From NCBI GenBank assembly GCA_050633905.1, contig JBOEHJ010000075.1, forward strand, positions 1 through 64,000: DNA of 64,000 bases. The letters are read 5' to 3'. This document shows positions 24,601 to 32,773 of the stretch, one piece after another (within the stretch, counting starts at the first letter, position 1; each line of letters starts with the position of its first letter). Made by a program: the position numbers and the translations under genes. The DNA comes from JANQPX01 sp050633905. GTDB lineage: Bacteria > Pseudomonadota > Alphaproteobacteria > Geminicoccales > Geminicoccaceae. The notes beneath the pieces were generated by a model. That model ran no database searches, had not been told where the DNA came from, and worked only from the letters and a program-made list of their open reading frames with translations.

Positions 24601-27288
24601 GATGGTGACCGGCCTTGCGGTCTCTCTCGAGGTTGCGTAACGGGGATGAGCGCCGAGCGATGCGGCTTCCAAGGCCTCCTGGTCCGGGTAGATTGGGGTG
24701 GTATCGTCCGGAAGATCGAAGGGTACGGTGGCACCGCGCAACGTTGGTTGCTTATCGCTAAGCAGCCCTGTGGTCCCGCGCTGCACCAATTCGAGGTAGC
24801 CACCGAAAGCGCTCTTATGGCGGGGCAGATCGCCATGTGATGCTTGAACGAAGTATGAGGGCATATCCTTGGGAATACCGGTCTCCCAAGGCACCCTGCC
24901 GTCGCCCTGGCCCGTTGCGCGAAAGCGAACCTTACCCGCGTCGATCGACATATCGATGGGCGTCGCATCAGCCTGACCAGCGATATAGATCATGCGGTCG
25001 TTGTCCAGCGGCGCGTTGTCTAAGAGGCGCCAGGTTTCCCTTGCATCGCTCAGATCGCCGGCAATCGGTTCCTGCCAACCTTTGCCGTCCACCTCATCCA
25101 TCAGTTTCCAGATACGCTCATCGAAGAAGTCGTGATGACTATCGGCGGGCAGAAGTTCAAGCACACCCCGAAAACGCCGAATGAGGTTGAGGAGCTCTTT
25201 TTCGCTATGTTCGAAATCGAGCAAGGCAAGCAGCCCTGTCGTCTGCTCCTTACCCATTAACATGCGCGCGATGCTGAATGAGCCACGGTTGGGCGTGCCC
25301 AGCATGATCAGGCGGCAGCCTTCCTTAGCCTGGAATTTGCGCCAGAGATCGGGATCGAGGGCAAAGGCGAGCCTCGCCACCAGGCCGCCCATGGAGTGCG
25401 CGACGATGCGCACAGGTAAGGAATTGCCATCGAGTTCGCTTGCCAGCTTGGCGGCGAAACGCCTGGCTTCGTCCCGCATGGAAAGGCGCCAGTCATAGGG
25501 AAACGGTTCGACGTTGTGACTGTTGGAGAGATATTTGGCGAGGTCCCGGTAAAATTTCGGGAACATACGAAACGCTTCGATTTCCTTGGGATTTTCCCGA
25601 TGCAAATCGAGGCGTTCCAGCCGGCCTTTGAAAATTTGCTTTAGGCTCATCCAGATGCGCTTGTCATCGTAGCGCAGTTCCGAGCCGAGAATGCCTGGCA
25701 GCATGAAGACGGTGGGATGCGGCGTGGCTGAACGCGATCTCAGGTCTTCGAGCTCGTCCGAGCTTGGGATTGGCAAGAAGCCCGATACATCTGCCGGCGG
25801 CTCGCCAGACTTGGTGTTGTTGTAGCTGAGCCCGGTCCAGACTCGATCAGCAGTGCTTTCGTTCTTGAAATAGCGGAAGTGGTAAACATCTGGACCATCT
25901 TCGAAATATCGCCTGGAGCGACCCTGAACACGCTGCATGCCGCCATACATGGAGGCCGTGTCGACGACCAGATCATGGTCGCCTGGATAGTAGCGATCGG
26001 TCAGCCAGACGCCGAGGCGATGCAGGATGCCTTCGCCTTCGATGTCGCCGGCGATAACAGAAAGGTCGGCTGAGGTGATGACATCAGGGCGGTTCAGGAT
26101 CTTGGTGAGCGGTGAGCCCGGCATCATCGCTTCGAGCCCTGGAATATGTTCAGGCTCCGTGCGGGTCTCGACCACAGCAAGCAGGAAGCCGCGGATGAAG
26201 TTATAGAAGACGGAGGCATCCAGGCCGAGTTTGCCGATGACGTTCATCAGCGTGGACAGCCAGTCGTCAAGCTTGCCGTCGGCGAGCGTGGTGCCAGCGG
26301 CAGGACAGGCGACGCGCACGAAGCGTTCGACCATGATCTCTCTTGTCGCCAGCAAGTCGCGGAGGATCGTGAGATCCGCTCTCTGTTGCTCATAGCCCTC
26401 GCCGGCAAGGAGCTCATCGTCGTCACTGTCGAAGAGTGCGCCTTCGAGGCGCCCGGCGCGGCAAAGCAGCTCGCCGATCATGCCGCCGCGCGAATGGCTG
26501 ACGATGTGCAGGCGCGCCTTTTTCGGCAATGCCATGATAACGGCTAACGCATTCTCGATGGGGCTCTTAGCGAGCGTGTGGTGCTCAAGTGCCAGCATAC
26601 GCCCGTCATAGCGATCGACGATGCGGCCCCAGACATCCTTGTTCTCCGTCCAAAGGCCGCCAAAGCTGCCTTCGGTGTTCGATATCGTGCCGTGCAGGAA
26701 CAGGAGATAGGGTGGTTTGTCGTCTCCAGCAGCAGGTAATTCCGTTACTGGCCTATCGAGTTTGATGCCGTCGCTCGCAGGGTCGAGCCAGTAGAGGCCG
26801 GGCTTCTCGATCAGATGATCGTCGAACCAACCAGCGAGCTCGCGGCCGAGGGCATTACCGGCAAGTTCCCCCACCTTGCCGGCAGGGTTGAGCTTCTTGA
26901 TGAGATCGTCGAGATCAAGATTGAAGAATGCGGCATTGGCAATCTTGAGACCGCCGGAACCGCCGCGAAGGGCTGTTTGTCCCAGATGGGTCGGCAATCG
27001 AAACGCGTCCCGACCGGCACTGGTTGAACGGTCGGATTGGTCCGGAAATTTCTGCTTCAACCGTTCGACGGTCGTGATCCACTGAAGATCGCCCTCAAGG
27101 GTCACCTCCACGATGGTATCGGGCGCGACATCCTCAATGGTTGCGGCATCGCCGCCCGCGCGGGAAACGTCGACTTTGAGATTGCCAAGAGGCGTAACCT
27201 TGGGGTTGGCCTTGTCGAGGAGACCAAGATCAATGTCGCTCTTGGAAAAATCCTTGTCCTTGACGCCGTGTGCTGAAATCGTCGTCAT
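21649..27288 (-). CDS. Giant CHAT-protease protein with two lipase-type hydrolase domains
   Basis: This single 1879-residue frame is a modular protein. Residues about 190-480 form a first alpha/beta hydrolase: LLFLHGTISNTEGSFGG, then VSHSRGGM with nucleophile Ser266. Residues about 520-840 form an LCAT/lipase-like second hydrolase: PGILGSEL, VAHSMGGL with Ser632, LGTPNRGS, GQGDGRVPW and His818. Residues about 880-1110 are an unassigned region with GLGEVGGLTGG. Residues about 1140-1470 are a CHAT (caspase-like) domain with HLAGHG (His1310) and VFLNCCYLG (Cys1367). The tail, about 1490-1875, is helical and TPR-like. CHAT proteins act as regulated proteases in several bacterial immune and death systems; the lipase domains would be natural effectors on membranes. 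That link is inferred. The ATG at 27288 follows GGGGAT. It is divergent from the reductive dehalogenase. Confidence 0.85.
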   Translation of the reverse strand: MTTISAHGVKDKDFSKSDIDLGLLDKANPKVTPLGNLKVDVSRAGGDAATIEDVAPDTIVEVTLEGDLQWITTVERLKQKFPDQSDRSTSAGRDAFRLPTHLGQTALRGGSGGLKIANAAFFNLDLDDLIKKLNPAGKVGELAGNALGRELAGWFDDHLIEKPGLYWLDPASDGIKLDRPVTELPAAGDDKPPYLLFLHGTISNTEGSFGGLWTENKDVWGRIVDRYDGRMLALEHHTLAKSPIENALAVIMALPKKARLHIVSHSRGGMIGELLCRAGRLEGALFDSDDDELLAGEGYEQQRADLTILRDLLATREIMVERFVRVACPAAGTTLADGKLDDWLSTLMNVIGKLGLDASVFYNFIRGFLLAVVETRTEPEHIPGLEAMMPGSPLTKILNRPDVITSADLSVIAGDIEGEGILHRLGVWLTDRYYPGDHDLVVDTASMYGGMQRVQGRSRRYFEDGPDVYHFRYFKNESTADRVWTGLSYNNTKSGEPPADVSGFLPIPSSDELEDLRSRSATPHPTVFMLPGILGSELRYDDKRIWMSLKQIFKGRLERLDLHRENPKEIEAFRMFPKFYRDLAKYLSNSHNVEPFPYDWRLSMRDEARRFAAKLASELDGNSLPVRIVAHSMGGLVARLAFALDPDLWRKFQAKEGCRLIMLGTPNRGSFSIARMLMGKEQTTGLLALLDFEHSEKELLNLIRRFRGVLELLPADSHHDFFDERIWKLMDEVDGKGWQEPIAGDLSDARETWRLLDNAPLDNDRMIYIAGQADATPIDMSIDAGKVRFRATGQGDGRVPWETGIPKDMPSYFVQASHGDLPRHKSAFGGYLELVQRGTTGLLSDKQPTLRGATVPFDLPDDTTPIYPDQEALEAASLGAHPRYATSRETARPVTIQLHLGNLSFSRFPVMVGHYEQDSLNGTEKLLDRTLKGRLDERRRRGLYPGPINTAEVVLDDEIFPPGAVIIGLGEVGGLTGGKLKRALLHGLRRYCLTMDEKTEHEQGKKGRFGLSTLIIGSGADVMGTEDALAALLDALLELQQADQLGGLNHVDVIELYEDRAIAAMRALAKLNKQPRYAAHLNIELKLAEGEGGIRKIVLEKPRDWARRIQIKEMDVAGGRHRGLQFSVLTGRARIEDIAVPDTLKLADAFVRAAIEQTRFDGRSSPGRTLFELLLPRRLKLASDEDEDVVLMLDQFAAGYPWELMEDPSGDDDRPPAIRAGLIRQLHDKSFRPDVPPTTQHSALVVGDPAPNNPDPRFPALKGAVVEAQTVAALISRAGYAVTEEIQTLPTSVLATLMNEPYRIMHLAGHGVFEENLDEDMSEKGEKDTAKKPCLKTGMVLGDGLFLTPGAVRQLTQVPELVFLNCCYLGRVDVKAERQTTTQFHELAANLATQFIKTGARVVIAAGWAVDDAAANTFAATFYRAMLQGKSRFIDAVTEARKQTFMAHPYTNSWGAYQAYGDPDFTLNGRASGNGDGAAKWYHPYEAELAFTELAQWAQTAANTKPADLRRRFASLWQSTDPKWRDRSNILAAKAKAAGELGLFHVAIEAYDEAISGETSDAPIRAIEQRANLRGRYAVHLAKGKATQQNLPCPQPLDMIIASWRELERLSTLQSKTADSKPDIEQLNLLGSAAKRASQLYVKANRTAIDLQLEPTETYKTKAERDDAREELKDAIAKTFILDNLDRSDFPSEQLDWLRKSAELYKKAHDEDNKKAYALTNWLTMCALIHLRDGKIDAPTLNQQKRLLADAAGSEKEADDKKASFWSLASIGDLALTKLLISSADRFIKAKGKDKRGKPYKDAFAKSVTSEQEEIAKAYLAAWQRGGSILKMSSTLEQLDFIIDALAIGQSESKFERQCLSAALRDVAEAIDRKMASKG

Positions 27289-27608
27289 TCGTCAAATCCC
27301 CGATAGCGGCCGACAAGTCATCGCGAAGTAAGCGGCCAATGTTTTCTTTGATCATGCCATTGCATGACGTTAATCGCTTTGAAAGCGTGTTGTGCAATGT
27401 CGTCGTTTTGTGCAGCGATAACATGCTGGTTTTTTTGAGCCAAAATCGATGCGCGTGCTCCTACGCCTCATGAAAAGTTGCTTAGCCCAGTATGTGCTGC
27501 CTGTCCATGTGTTCGTTTACAGGTTGTGGGCATGAAGCGTTGCCTAGCGTGACCCTGGCGGGCATCCTAGGCGTAAGACCTCTATCCTCACCGAAGGTTT
27601 GCATTTCG
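27289..27608. promoter_or_regulatory. Divergent promoter region between CHAT and dehalogenase genes
   Basis: The 320-base spacer holds no convincing gene; a longer reading of the dehalogenase frame to 27492 gives an unrelated cysteine-rich leader. At 27375-27387 CGCTTT-G-AAAGCG is a perfect inverted repeat that could be an operator or small hairpin. I see no convincing cobalamin-riboswitch consensus box, although the dehalogenase needs cobalamin. Confidence 0.5.
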
Positions 27609-30600
27609 ATGACGCTCAGGTTTTTCTCCGACAAGCATCGTCCGGTGCATCTGGGACCCTATCCCCTCGAGCGACTTGCTCGAGCCAACACGAAGCCCAA
27701 ACTCGACACGCTCCCCCCCATGACACCGATTTCTTTCCATAGAAGGGATGCGTCGCCTTCGGTTTTGGGGGCGATGGGCGAGTATCAGGCGATGCTTGAT
27801 GCGATCCGTGACGGTCTCGTTAATAAGGCGAAGGCGGGCTGCCCGGATGACCCGAAGGAGCGTGCGGAGCATCTAAAAGCGTTCGGGTATTTTTCTGATG
27901 CCTCCATGGTCGGTGTTGCTGAATTATCTGATGAATGTCTGCTCAAGGCACCCATGCGCAACCCGGCTATCGATCGGCTGGCCAAGGATTTGCGCACACG
28001 GCAAACCAAGACGCTGGCTTCCGGCATCGACATGATCATGGCAGATCTGAAGGAGAGCATGGAGGCCCCGCCAACCACCATCGATGGCCATCGCTACGTC
28101 ATCGTTTTTCTGTATGAGTATCCCCGGGATCCTGATCCTCATGAGCCGGGGACCGAGTGGATCATGGATGCGCAAGAAGCGCGCGCCTGCCTGCGTGCCG
28201 CCGAGACCGCCGTGGTCATCGCGAATTACATCCGGCTTCTCGGTTTCGAAGCCCGCGCCCATACCGGGTCGGCCGCCGACATCGATCTGAATCGCCTGGC
28301 GGTGGCAGCAGGGCTCGTGACGGTAGAGGCGGGGCGGTTGGTCAATCCTTATGTGGGGGAGCGTTTCGGGTTGGCCGCCGTGAGCACGACCTTCGCGCTT
28401 TGGGCTGACCAGCCTTTAGTCCCGCTTGACGAGCAGGATCGACATCAAACGCACGGGCCTGCCTGGCTCCTGGGCAAGGGCTTTGCCAAGAATGCCTTCA
28501 ACCGCGAGGCCTTTGCTCGTCGCCGCTATGTCGATGGCGCTCATCCGTTCGAGACGCTGAAGCGGGTCGAGACGCCGACGACCTATATCGACGAGGCTCG
28601 GGTCGCGCGCGTGCCGAAGCGCACCGATATGTTCGCCCGCGCGCAGTTTGGCGATATGGGCAAGACTGTTCAGGAAGGAGCGAAGAACGGCCATTATGCG
28701 CGGAAGGCAGCGCCTTCCATGGCGCAACGACGGGCGCTCGGTGCTTTTGTGCTGCTTCAAGATGGCGAACCTGCGCCAGCGATTGCCCCCACGGCCACGG
28801 ACCCTGTCCGCAATGCTGAGAACATCAAGGCCACTTGCTATTTTCTGGGTGTCGATGCGGTCGGCATGTCCCGCTGTCCCGACTGGACCTGGTACTCCCA
28901 CGATGCGGTTGGCGATCCTATTGACCCGCCGCATGGTCATGCGGTCTCGATGATCATCGATCAGGGATACGAGACCATGGAGGGGGCGTCTGGCGATGAC
29001 TGGATCTCGGTAGCGCAATCCATGCGCGCCTATCTCCGGTTTTCCCTGCTTGGCGGCGTGATCGCAAAGCATATTCGTGATCTCGGCTATTCGGCGAAAG
29101 CCCATACTGTGCTGGATGGCGAGGTGCTGCAGCCGCCACTGCTCTTGCTGTCGGGCCTTGGCGAGGTCAGCCGGATCGGCGAGGTTATTTTGAACCCATT
29201 CTTGGGACCGCGATTGAAGTCCGGCGTGGTGACCACCGACATGCCGCTTGCCCACGACAAGCCGATCGATTTTGGCCTGCAGCGTTTTTGCGAGAGTTGC
29301 AATAAATGTGCACGCGAATGCCCATCAGGGGCGATCACGGCAGGTCCAAAGTTGATGTTCAACGGCTATGAGATCTGGAAATCCGACAGCCAGAAATGCG
29401 CCACCTACCGCATTACGACCGAAGGTGGTGCGATGTGCGGGCGTTGCATGAAGACCTGCCCGTGGAACCTGGAGGGGCTTTTCTCGGAGAAGCCCTTCCG
29501 CTTCGCCGCGATGAAGCTGCCGGGGGCTGCGCCATACCTTGCGAAGCTGGACGACACGTTGGGGCGCGGGGGCTTGAATCCGGTCAAGAAATGGTGGTGG
29601 GACCTGGAGATCGAGGAGGATGGCGGCTATCGACCGACTGGAAAGCCGTTGAATGCCAGAGGGTTACAGAAAAACCTCGATCTTCGCTACGAGGATCAAA
29701 CGCTTGCGGTCTATCCTGCCCATCTTGCCCCGCATCCCTGGCCTTTTCCGTTTCCGATGGATCGCGAAAAAGGGATCGAGGCCTATGAGGCACTGATCAC
29801 CGCAGAGGCCTACCAGGCCCGGGTCAGGAAAGGCGAAACCGAGGGGCTGGCCCATGAATACCGGATCGAGGGCGACGCGCCGGTCATCCGGGTTCAGGTC
29901 GCCAAAGCGGAGCCAATGTCTCCCAATACAACAAAGTATGAGCTTGTCTCGCCAGATGGTTCACCGCTTCCACCCTGGACCGCAGGCGCCCATATCGACA
30001 TCGTCGTCGCCCCCGAATTCCTCCGCCAGTATTCGCTGGCCGGAGATCCGGCCAAACTTCTCTCCTACGAGATTGGCGTGCTGCGCGAGGAGGACGGGAA
30101 AGGGGGCTCGAAGTTAATGCACCGGATCTTTTCCGAGGGCCGGAAAATTTTCATTTCCAAGCCGATCAACCATTTTCCCTTGGATTTGTCAGCCAACAAA
30201 AGCTTCTTGCTGGGCGGCGGTATCGGCATCACCCCGATGATCGCGATGGCCCACGAACTCCATGGGGCGGGCCGGGACTTCGAGATGCATTACTCCTTCA
30301 CATCTCGCGCAACGGCAGGCTTCCTGCAGGATCTCGACAACGTCGCTTGGAAAGACCGGGTTCATCTCCATTGTTCGGATGAAGGGACACGCGCCGATCT
30401 GGATCTCGTTCTGGTGGGCTATGACGAAGGCTCGCATGTCTATGTCTGTGGGCCGGATCGCTACATGCAGTCGGTGCTGGCGGCAGCTGAGAATGCTGGC
30501 TTCCCACAAGAAACAAGGCATCTCGAATATTTCTCAGTGCCGGAGGTGCCGGACTATGAGAATTTTCCATTCACGCTTCAGCTTAAGAAATCAGCGCGGG

Positions 30601-30830
30601 AAGTTCGCGTGCCTGCCGATCGTTCAGCGGCGGATGTTTTGAATGAGCAGGGTTTCGCCATCGATATCAAATGTTCCGATGGTCTCTGTGGCGTTTGCCG
30701 TTGTGGCTTGGTCGCCGGTGAGGTCGAGCATCGGGATTTCGTCCTGTCCAGAAAGCAGCGGGAACACACCATCATTCTTTGCCAATCCCGCGCTGCCGAG
30801 CCGGATGGTGTCGTCGAGATCGACCTTTGA
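27609..30830 (+). CDS. Self-sufficient respiration-independent reductive dehalogenase fused to flavin/[2Fe-2S] reductase
   Basis: The 1073-residue protein removes halogen from organohalides by reduction with cobalamin and iron-sulphur clusters. Residues 60-545 contain two related cobalamin-fold halves, the first degenerate. Residues 561-571 (CESCNKCAREC) and 597-617 (Cys597, then CGRCMKTC) bind two [4Fe-4S] clusters. Tyr475, Lys537 and Arg601 keep the 62 and 64 residue spacing of Tyr426, Lys488 and Arg552 that I recall from NpRdhA. Residues about 750-965 are a phthalate-dioxygenase-reductase-like flavin/NAD module (RQYSLAG, GGGIGITPM, YVCGPDRYM). Residues about 985-1073 are a plant-type [2Fe-2S] domain with Cys1022, 1027, 1030 and 1058. 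There is no Tat signal, so it is cytoplasmic and catabolic, like BhbA. Start ATG 27609 has GAAGG upstream. Its stop overlaps acyP. Confidence 0.93.
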   Translation: MTLRFFSDKHRPVHLGPYPLERLARANTKPKLDTLPPMTPISFHRRDASPSVLGAMGEYQAMLDAIRDGLVNKAKAGCPDDPKERAEHLKAFGYFSDASMVGVAELSDECLLKAPMRNPAIDRLAKDLRTRQTKTLASGIDMIMADLKESMEAPPTTIDGHRYVIVFLYEYPRDPDPHEPGTEWIMDAQEARACLRAAETAVVIANYIRLLGFEARAHTGSAADIDLNRLAVAAGLVTVEAGRLVNPYVGERFGLAAVSTTFALWADQPLVPLDEQDRHQTHGPAWLLGKGFAKNAFNREAFARRRYVDGAHPFETLKRVETPTTYIDEARVARVPKRTDMFARAQFGDMGKTVQEGAKNGHYARKAAPSMAQRRALGAFVLLQDGEPAPAIAPTATDPVRNAENIKATCYFLGVDAVGMSRCPDWTWYSHDAVGDPIDPPHGHAVSMIIDQGYETMEGASGDDWISVAQSMRAYLRFSLLGGVIAKHIRDLGYSAKAHTVLDGEVLQPPLLLLSGLGEVSRIGEVILNPFLGPRLKSGVVTTDMPLAHDKPIDFGLQRFCESCNKCARECPSGAITAGPKLMFNGYEIWKSDSQKCATYRITTEGGAMCGRCMKTCPWNLEGLFSEKPFRFAAMKLPGAAPYLAKLDDTLGRGGLNPVKKWWWDLEIEEDGGYRPTGKPLNARGLQKNLDLRYEDQTLAVYPAHLAPHPWPFPFPMDREKGIEAYEALITAEAYQARVRKGETEGLAHEYRIEGDAPVIRVQVAKAEPMSPNTTKYELVSPDGSPLPPWTAGAHIDIVVAPEFLRQYSLAGDPAKLLSYEIGVLREEDGKGGSKLMHRIFSEGRKIFISKPINHFPLDLSANKSFLLGGGIGITPMIAMAHELHGAGRDFEMHYSFTSRATAGFLQDLDNVAWKDRVHLHCSDEGTRADLDLVLVGYDEGSHVYVCGPDRYMQSVLAAAENAGFPQETRHLEYFSVPEVPDYENFPFTLQLKKSAREVRVPADRSAADVLNEQGFAIDIKCSDGLCGVCRCGLVAGEVEHRDFVLSRKQREHTIILCQSRAAEPDGVVEIDL

Positions 30831-31114
30831 TGATCAGCGCTGCCGCTCATCAGGTCATTCTTCGGATCGAAGGTCGCGTTCAGGGCGTCTGGTTCCGCGG
30901 CTGGACCATCCGTGAGGCGACGCGTCTCGGCCTTGATGGTTGGGTACGCAATTTGGCTGATGGCTCGGTTGAAGCCGTGCTCGCCGGTCCGGAACAGCCG
31001 GTTCGTGATATGATCGAGCTTTGCCGTGAAGGCCCGCCTCTTGCCAAGGTGATGGCCGTTAAGGAAGCAACTTTCGAAGGGGCGGTTGAGCCTGGATTTC
31101 GCCAACGGCGATAG
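30830..31114 (+). CDS. acyP: Acylphosphatase
   Basis: The 94-residue protein hydrolyses acyl phosphates such as acetyl phosphate or 1,3-bisphosphoglycerate. GRVQGVWFRGW supplies the phosphate-binding loop with the catalytic Arg, and VRNLADGSVEAVLAG the catalytic Asn, both conserved. The length is normal. Its ATG shares one base with the TGA stop of the dehalogenase gene (TGATG), so it is translated by coupling or reinitiation. A functional link to dehalogenation is not obvious, and the pairing may be only positional. Confidence 0.93.
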   Translation: MISAAAHQVILRIEGRVQGVWFRGWTIREATRLGLDGWVRNLADGSVEAVLAGPEQPVRDMIELCREGPPLAKVMAVKEATFEGAVEPGFRQRR

Positions 31115-31390
31115 ATCTACAGCAGATGGCCAGGATTGAGCATTTAATTCTGCCAGCTTTTGCAATTGCCAAACATCGCGGCCGCTTTCCTTTTCATCTG
31201 GAGTGCGTTTAAGTCCTTACCAGCCATGCTTGGATGTGAGCATAGGCGATGTGATCTTAACAATGACTTAACCAAGGCCGTCCAAGATGCGATCTCGATC
31301 AGTGATGGATTTAGACTGTGAGCTTTTACCCAAGCTGTGCCTCCATGGCGTTGCTTGCTGTGGCCGGTTCGTTAACCCTGGAATGCCGTC

Positions 31391-32773
31391 ATGACCCAAA
31401 GCTTAAAGCTCATTTCGCCGATCGATGGGTCGGTCTATGCTGAGCGGCCCGTAGCCGAACAGGCAGACGCCGAGGCCTTACTTGCCAAGGCGCGGGTAGC
31501 CCAGCGTGATTGGGCCAGCATGCCACTGGACGCTCGGGTAAAAATCGTGCGGTCGGCCATTGCCGCCCTTCGGGACATGAACGATGAGATCGTGCCCGAG
31601 ATCGCCTGGTCGATGGGGCGCCCGGTGCGTTATGGTGGGGAGATCGGCGGGGTCGAAGAGCGCGCCTATCATATGGCCGATATCGCAAGCGAGGCACTTG
31701 CGCCGGTCCTGATCGAGGACAGCGAGAACTTTCATCGGTCGATCACCAGAGAACCCGCCGGCCTGGTTTTTGTGATGGCGCCTTGGAACTATCCTTACCT
31801 GACTGCGATCAACACCATCGCGCCGGCGTTGATCGCCGGCAATGCGGTGATGCTGAAACATGCGACCCAGACGCTCTTGACGGGCGAACGGTTCGTCGAG
31901 GCCTTCGAGAAGGCCGGGCTGCCCCCGGATGTTTTTGCCAACATTTTTCTCGATCACCAGACCACAGAAAAGCTCATTGCCGCCGGCAATTTTGATCATG
32001 TGAACTTCACCGGGTCGGTTGGTGGCGGGCGAACAATAGAGCGTGCCGCAGCCGGGACGTTCACCGGGATTGGGCTGGAGCTTGGCGGCAAGGATCCGGG
32101 CTATGTCTGTGAGGATGCGGATCTGGAGGCGGCGGTTGAGACATTGATTGACGGGGCGATGTTCAATTCCGGCCAATGCTGCTGTGGCATCGAGCGCATC
32201 TATGTCGCTGATACCCTGTTCGACAGCTTTATCGATAAGGCCGTTGCGATCGTCGAAGGCTACAAGTTGGGCAACCCACTCGACGAAGCCACCACGCTTG
32301 GACCCATGGCGCATCGGCGTTTTGCCGATGAGGTGCGCGCGCAGATCGGCGAGGCCGTCGCTGCGGGTGCCAAGCCTCTGATCGCAGGCGACGGCTTCAA
32401 AGAAGATGATGGCGGTACCTATCTGGCCCCACAGATCCTGGTCGATGTCGATCACACCCAGCGTGTGATGCGAGATGAGAGTTTTGGGCCGGTGGTCGGC
32501 ATTATGAGGGTGAAGAATGACGAAGAAGCCGTTGATCTCATGAATGATTCTGACTTCGGTCTCACTGCGTCTCTCTGGACAACGGACAGCGATCGCGCCG
32601 TTGCCATCGGTAACAAAATCGAGACGGGCACCGTGTTCATGAACCGGTGCGATTACCTCGATCCCGCGCTTTGCTGGACCGGCTGCAAGGAGACGGGGAA
32701 GGGCGGTGCTCTTTCCGTGATCGGCTATCACAACCTTACCCGACCGAAGTCTTATCACCTGAAGAAAGCCTAA
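31391..32773 (+). CDS. NAD(P)-dependent aldehyde dehydrogenase
   Basis: The 460-residue protein has the ALDH catalytic set. APWNYPY is the cofactor-binding Asn region, LELGGKDPGYV carries the general-base Glu, FNSGQCCCGIERIYV carries the nucleophilic Cys, and DESFGPVVGI is near the end. The consecutive Cys-Cys-Cys is slightly unusual. It converts an aldehyde to an acid in the cytoplasm; the substrate is unknown. An iron-type alcohol dehydrogenase starts at the next base after its stop, so the pair probably oxidises an alcohol through its aldehyde to the acid. Confidence 0.92.
   Translation: MTQSLKLISPIDGSVYAERPVAEQADAEALLAKARVAQRDWASMPLDARVKIVRSAIAALRDMNDEIVPEIAWSMGRPVRYGGEIGGVEERAYHMADIASEALAPVLIEDSENFHRSITREPAGLVFVMAPWNYPYLTAINTIAPALIAGNAVMLKHATQTLLTGERFVEAFEKAGLPPDVFANIFLDHQTTEKLIAAGNFDHVNFTGSVGGGRTIERAAAGTFTGIGLELGGKDPGYVCEDADLEAAVETLIDGAMFNSGQCCCGIERIYVADTLFDSFIDKAVAIVEGYKLGNPLDEATTLGPMAHRRFADEVRAQIGEAVAAGAKPLIAGDGFKEDDGGTYLAPQILVDVDHTQRVMRDESFGPVVGIMRVKNDEEAVDLMNDSDFGLTASLWTTDSDRAVAIGNKIETGTVFMNRCDYLDPALCWTGCKETGKGGALSVIGYHNLTRPKSYHLKKA

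Noticed and set aside
27492..27608. 39-codon cysteine-containing extension of the dehalogenase as a signal peptide
   Set aside because: No twin-arginine motif, and catabolic dehalogenases of this class are cytoplasmic; ATG 27609 gives a conventional start.
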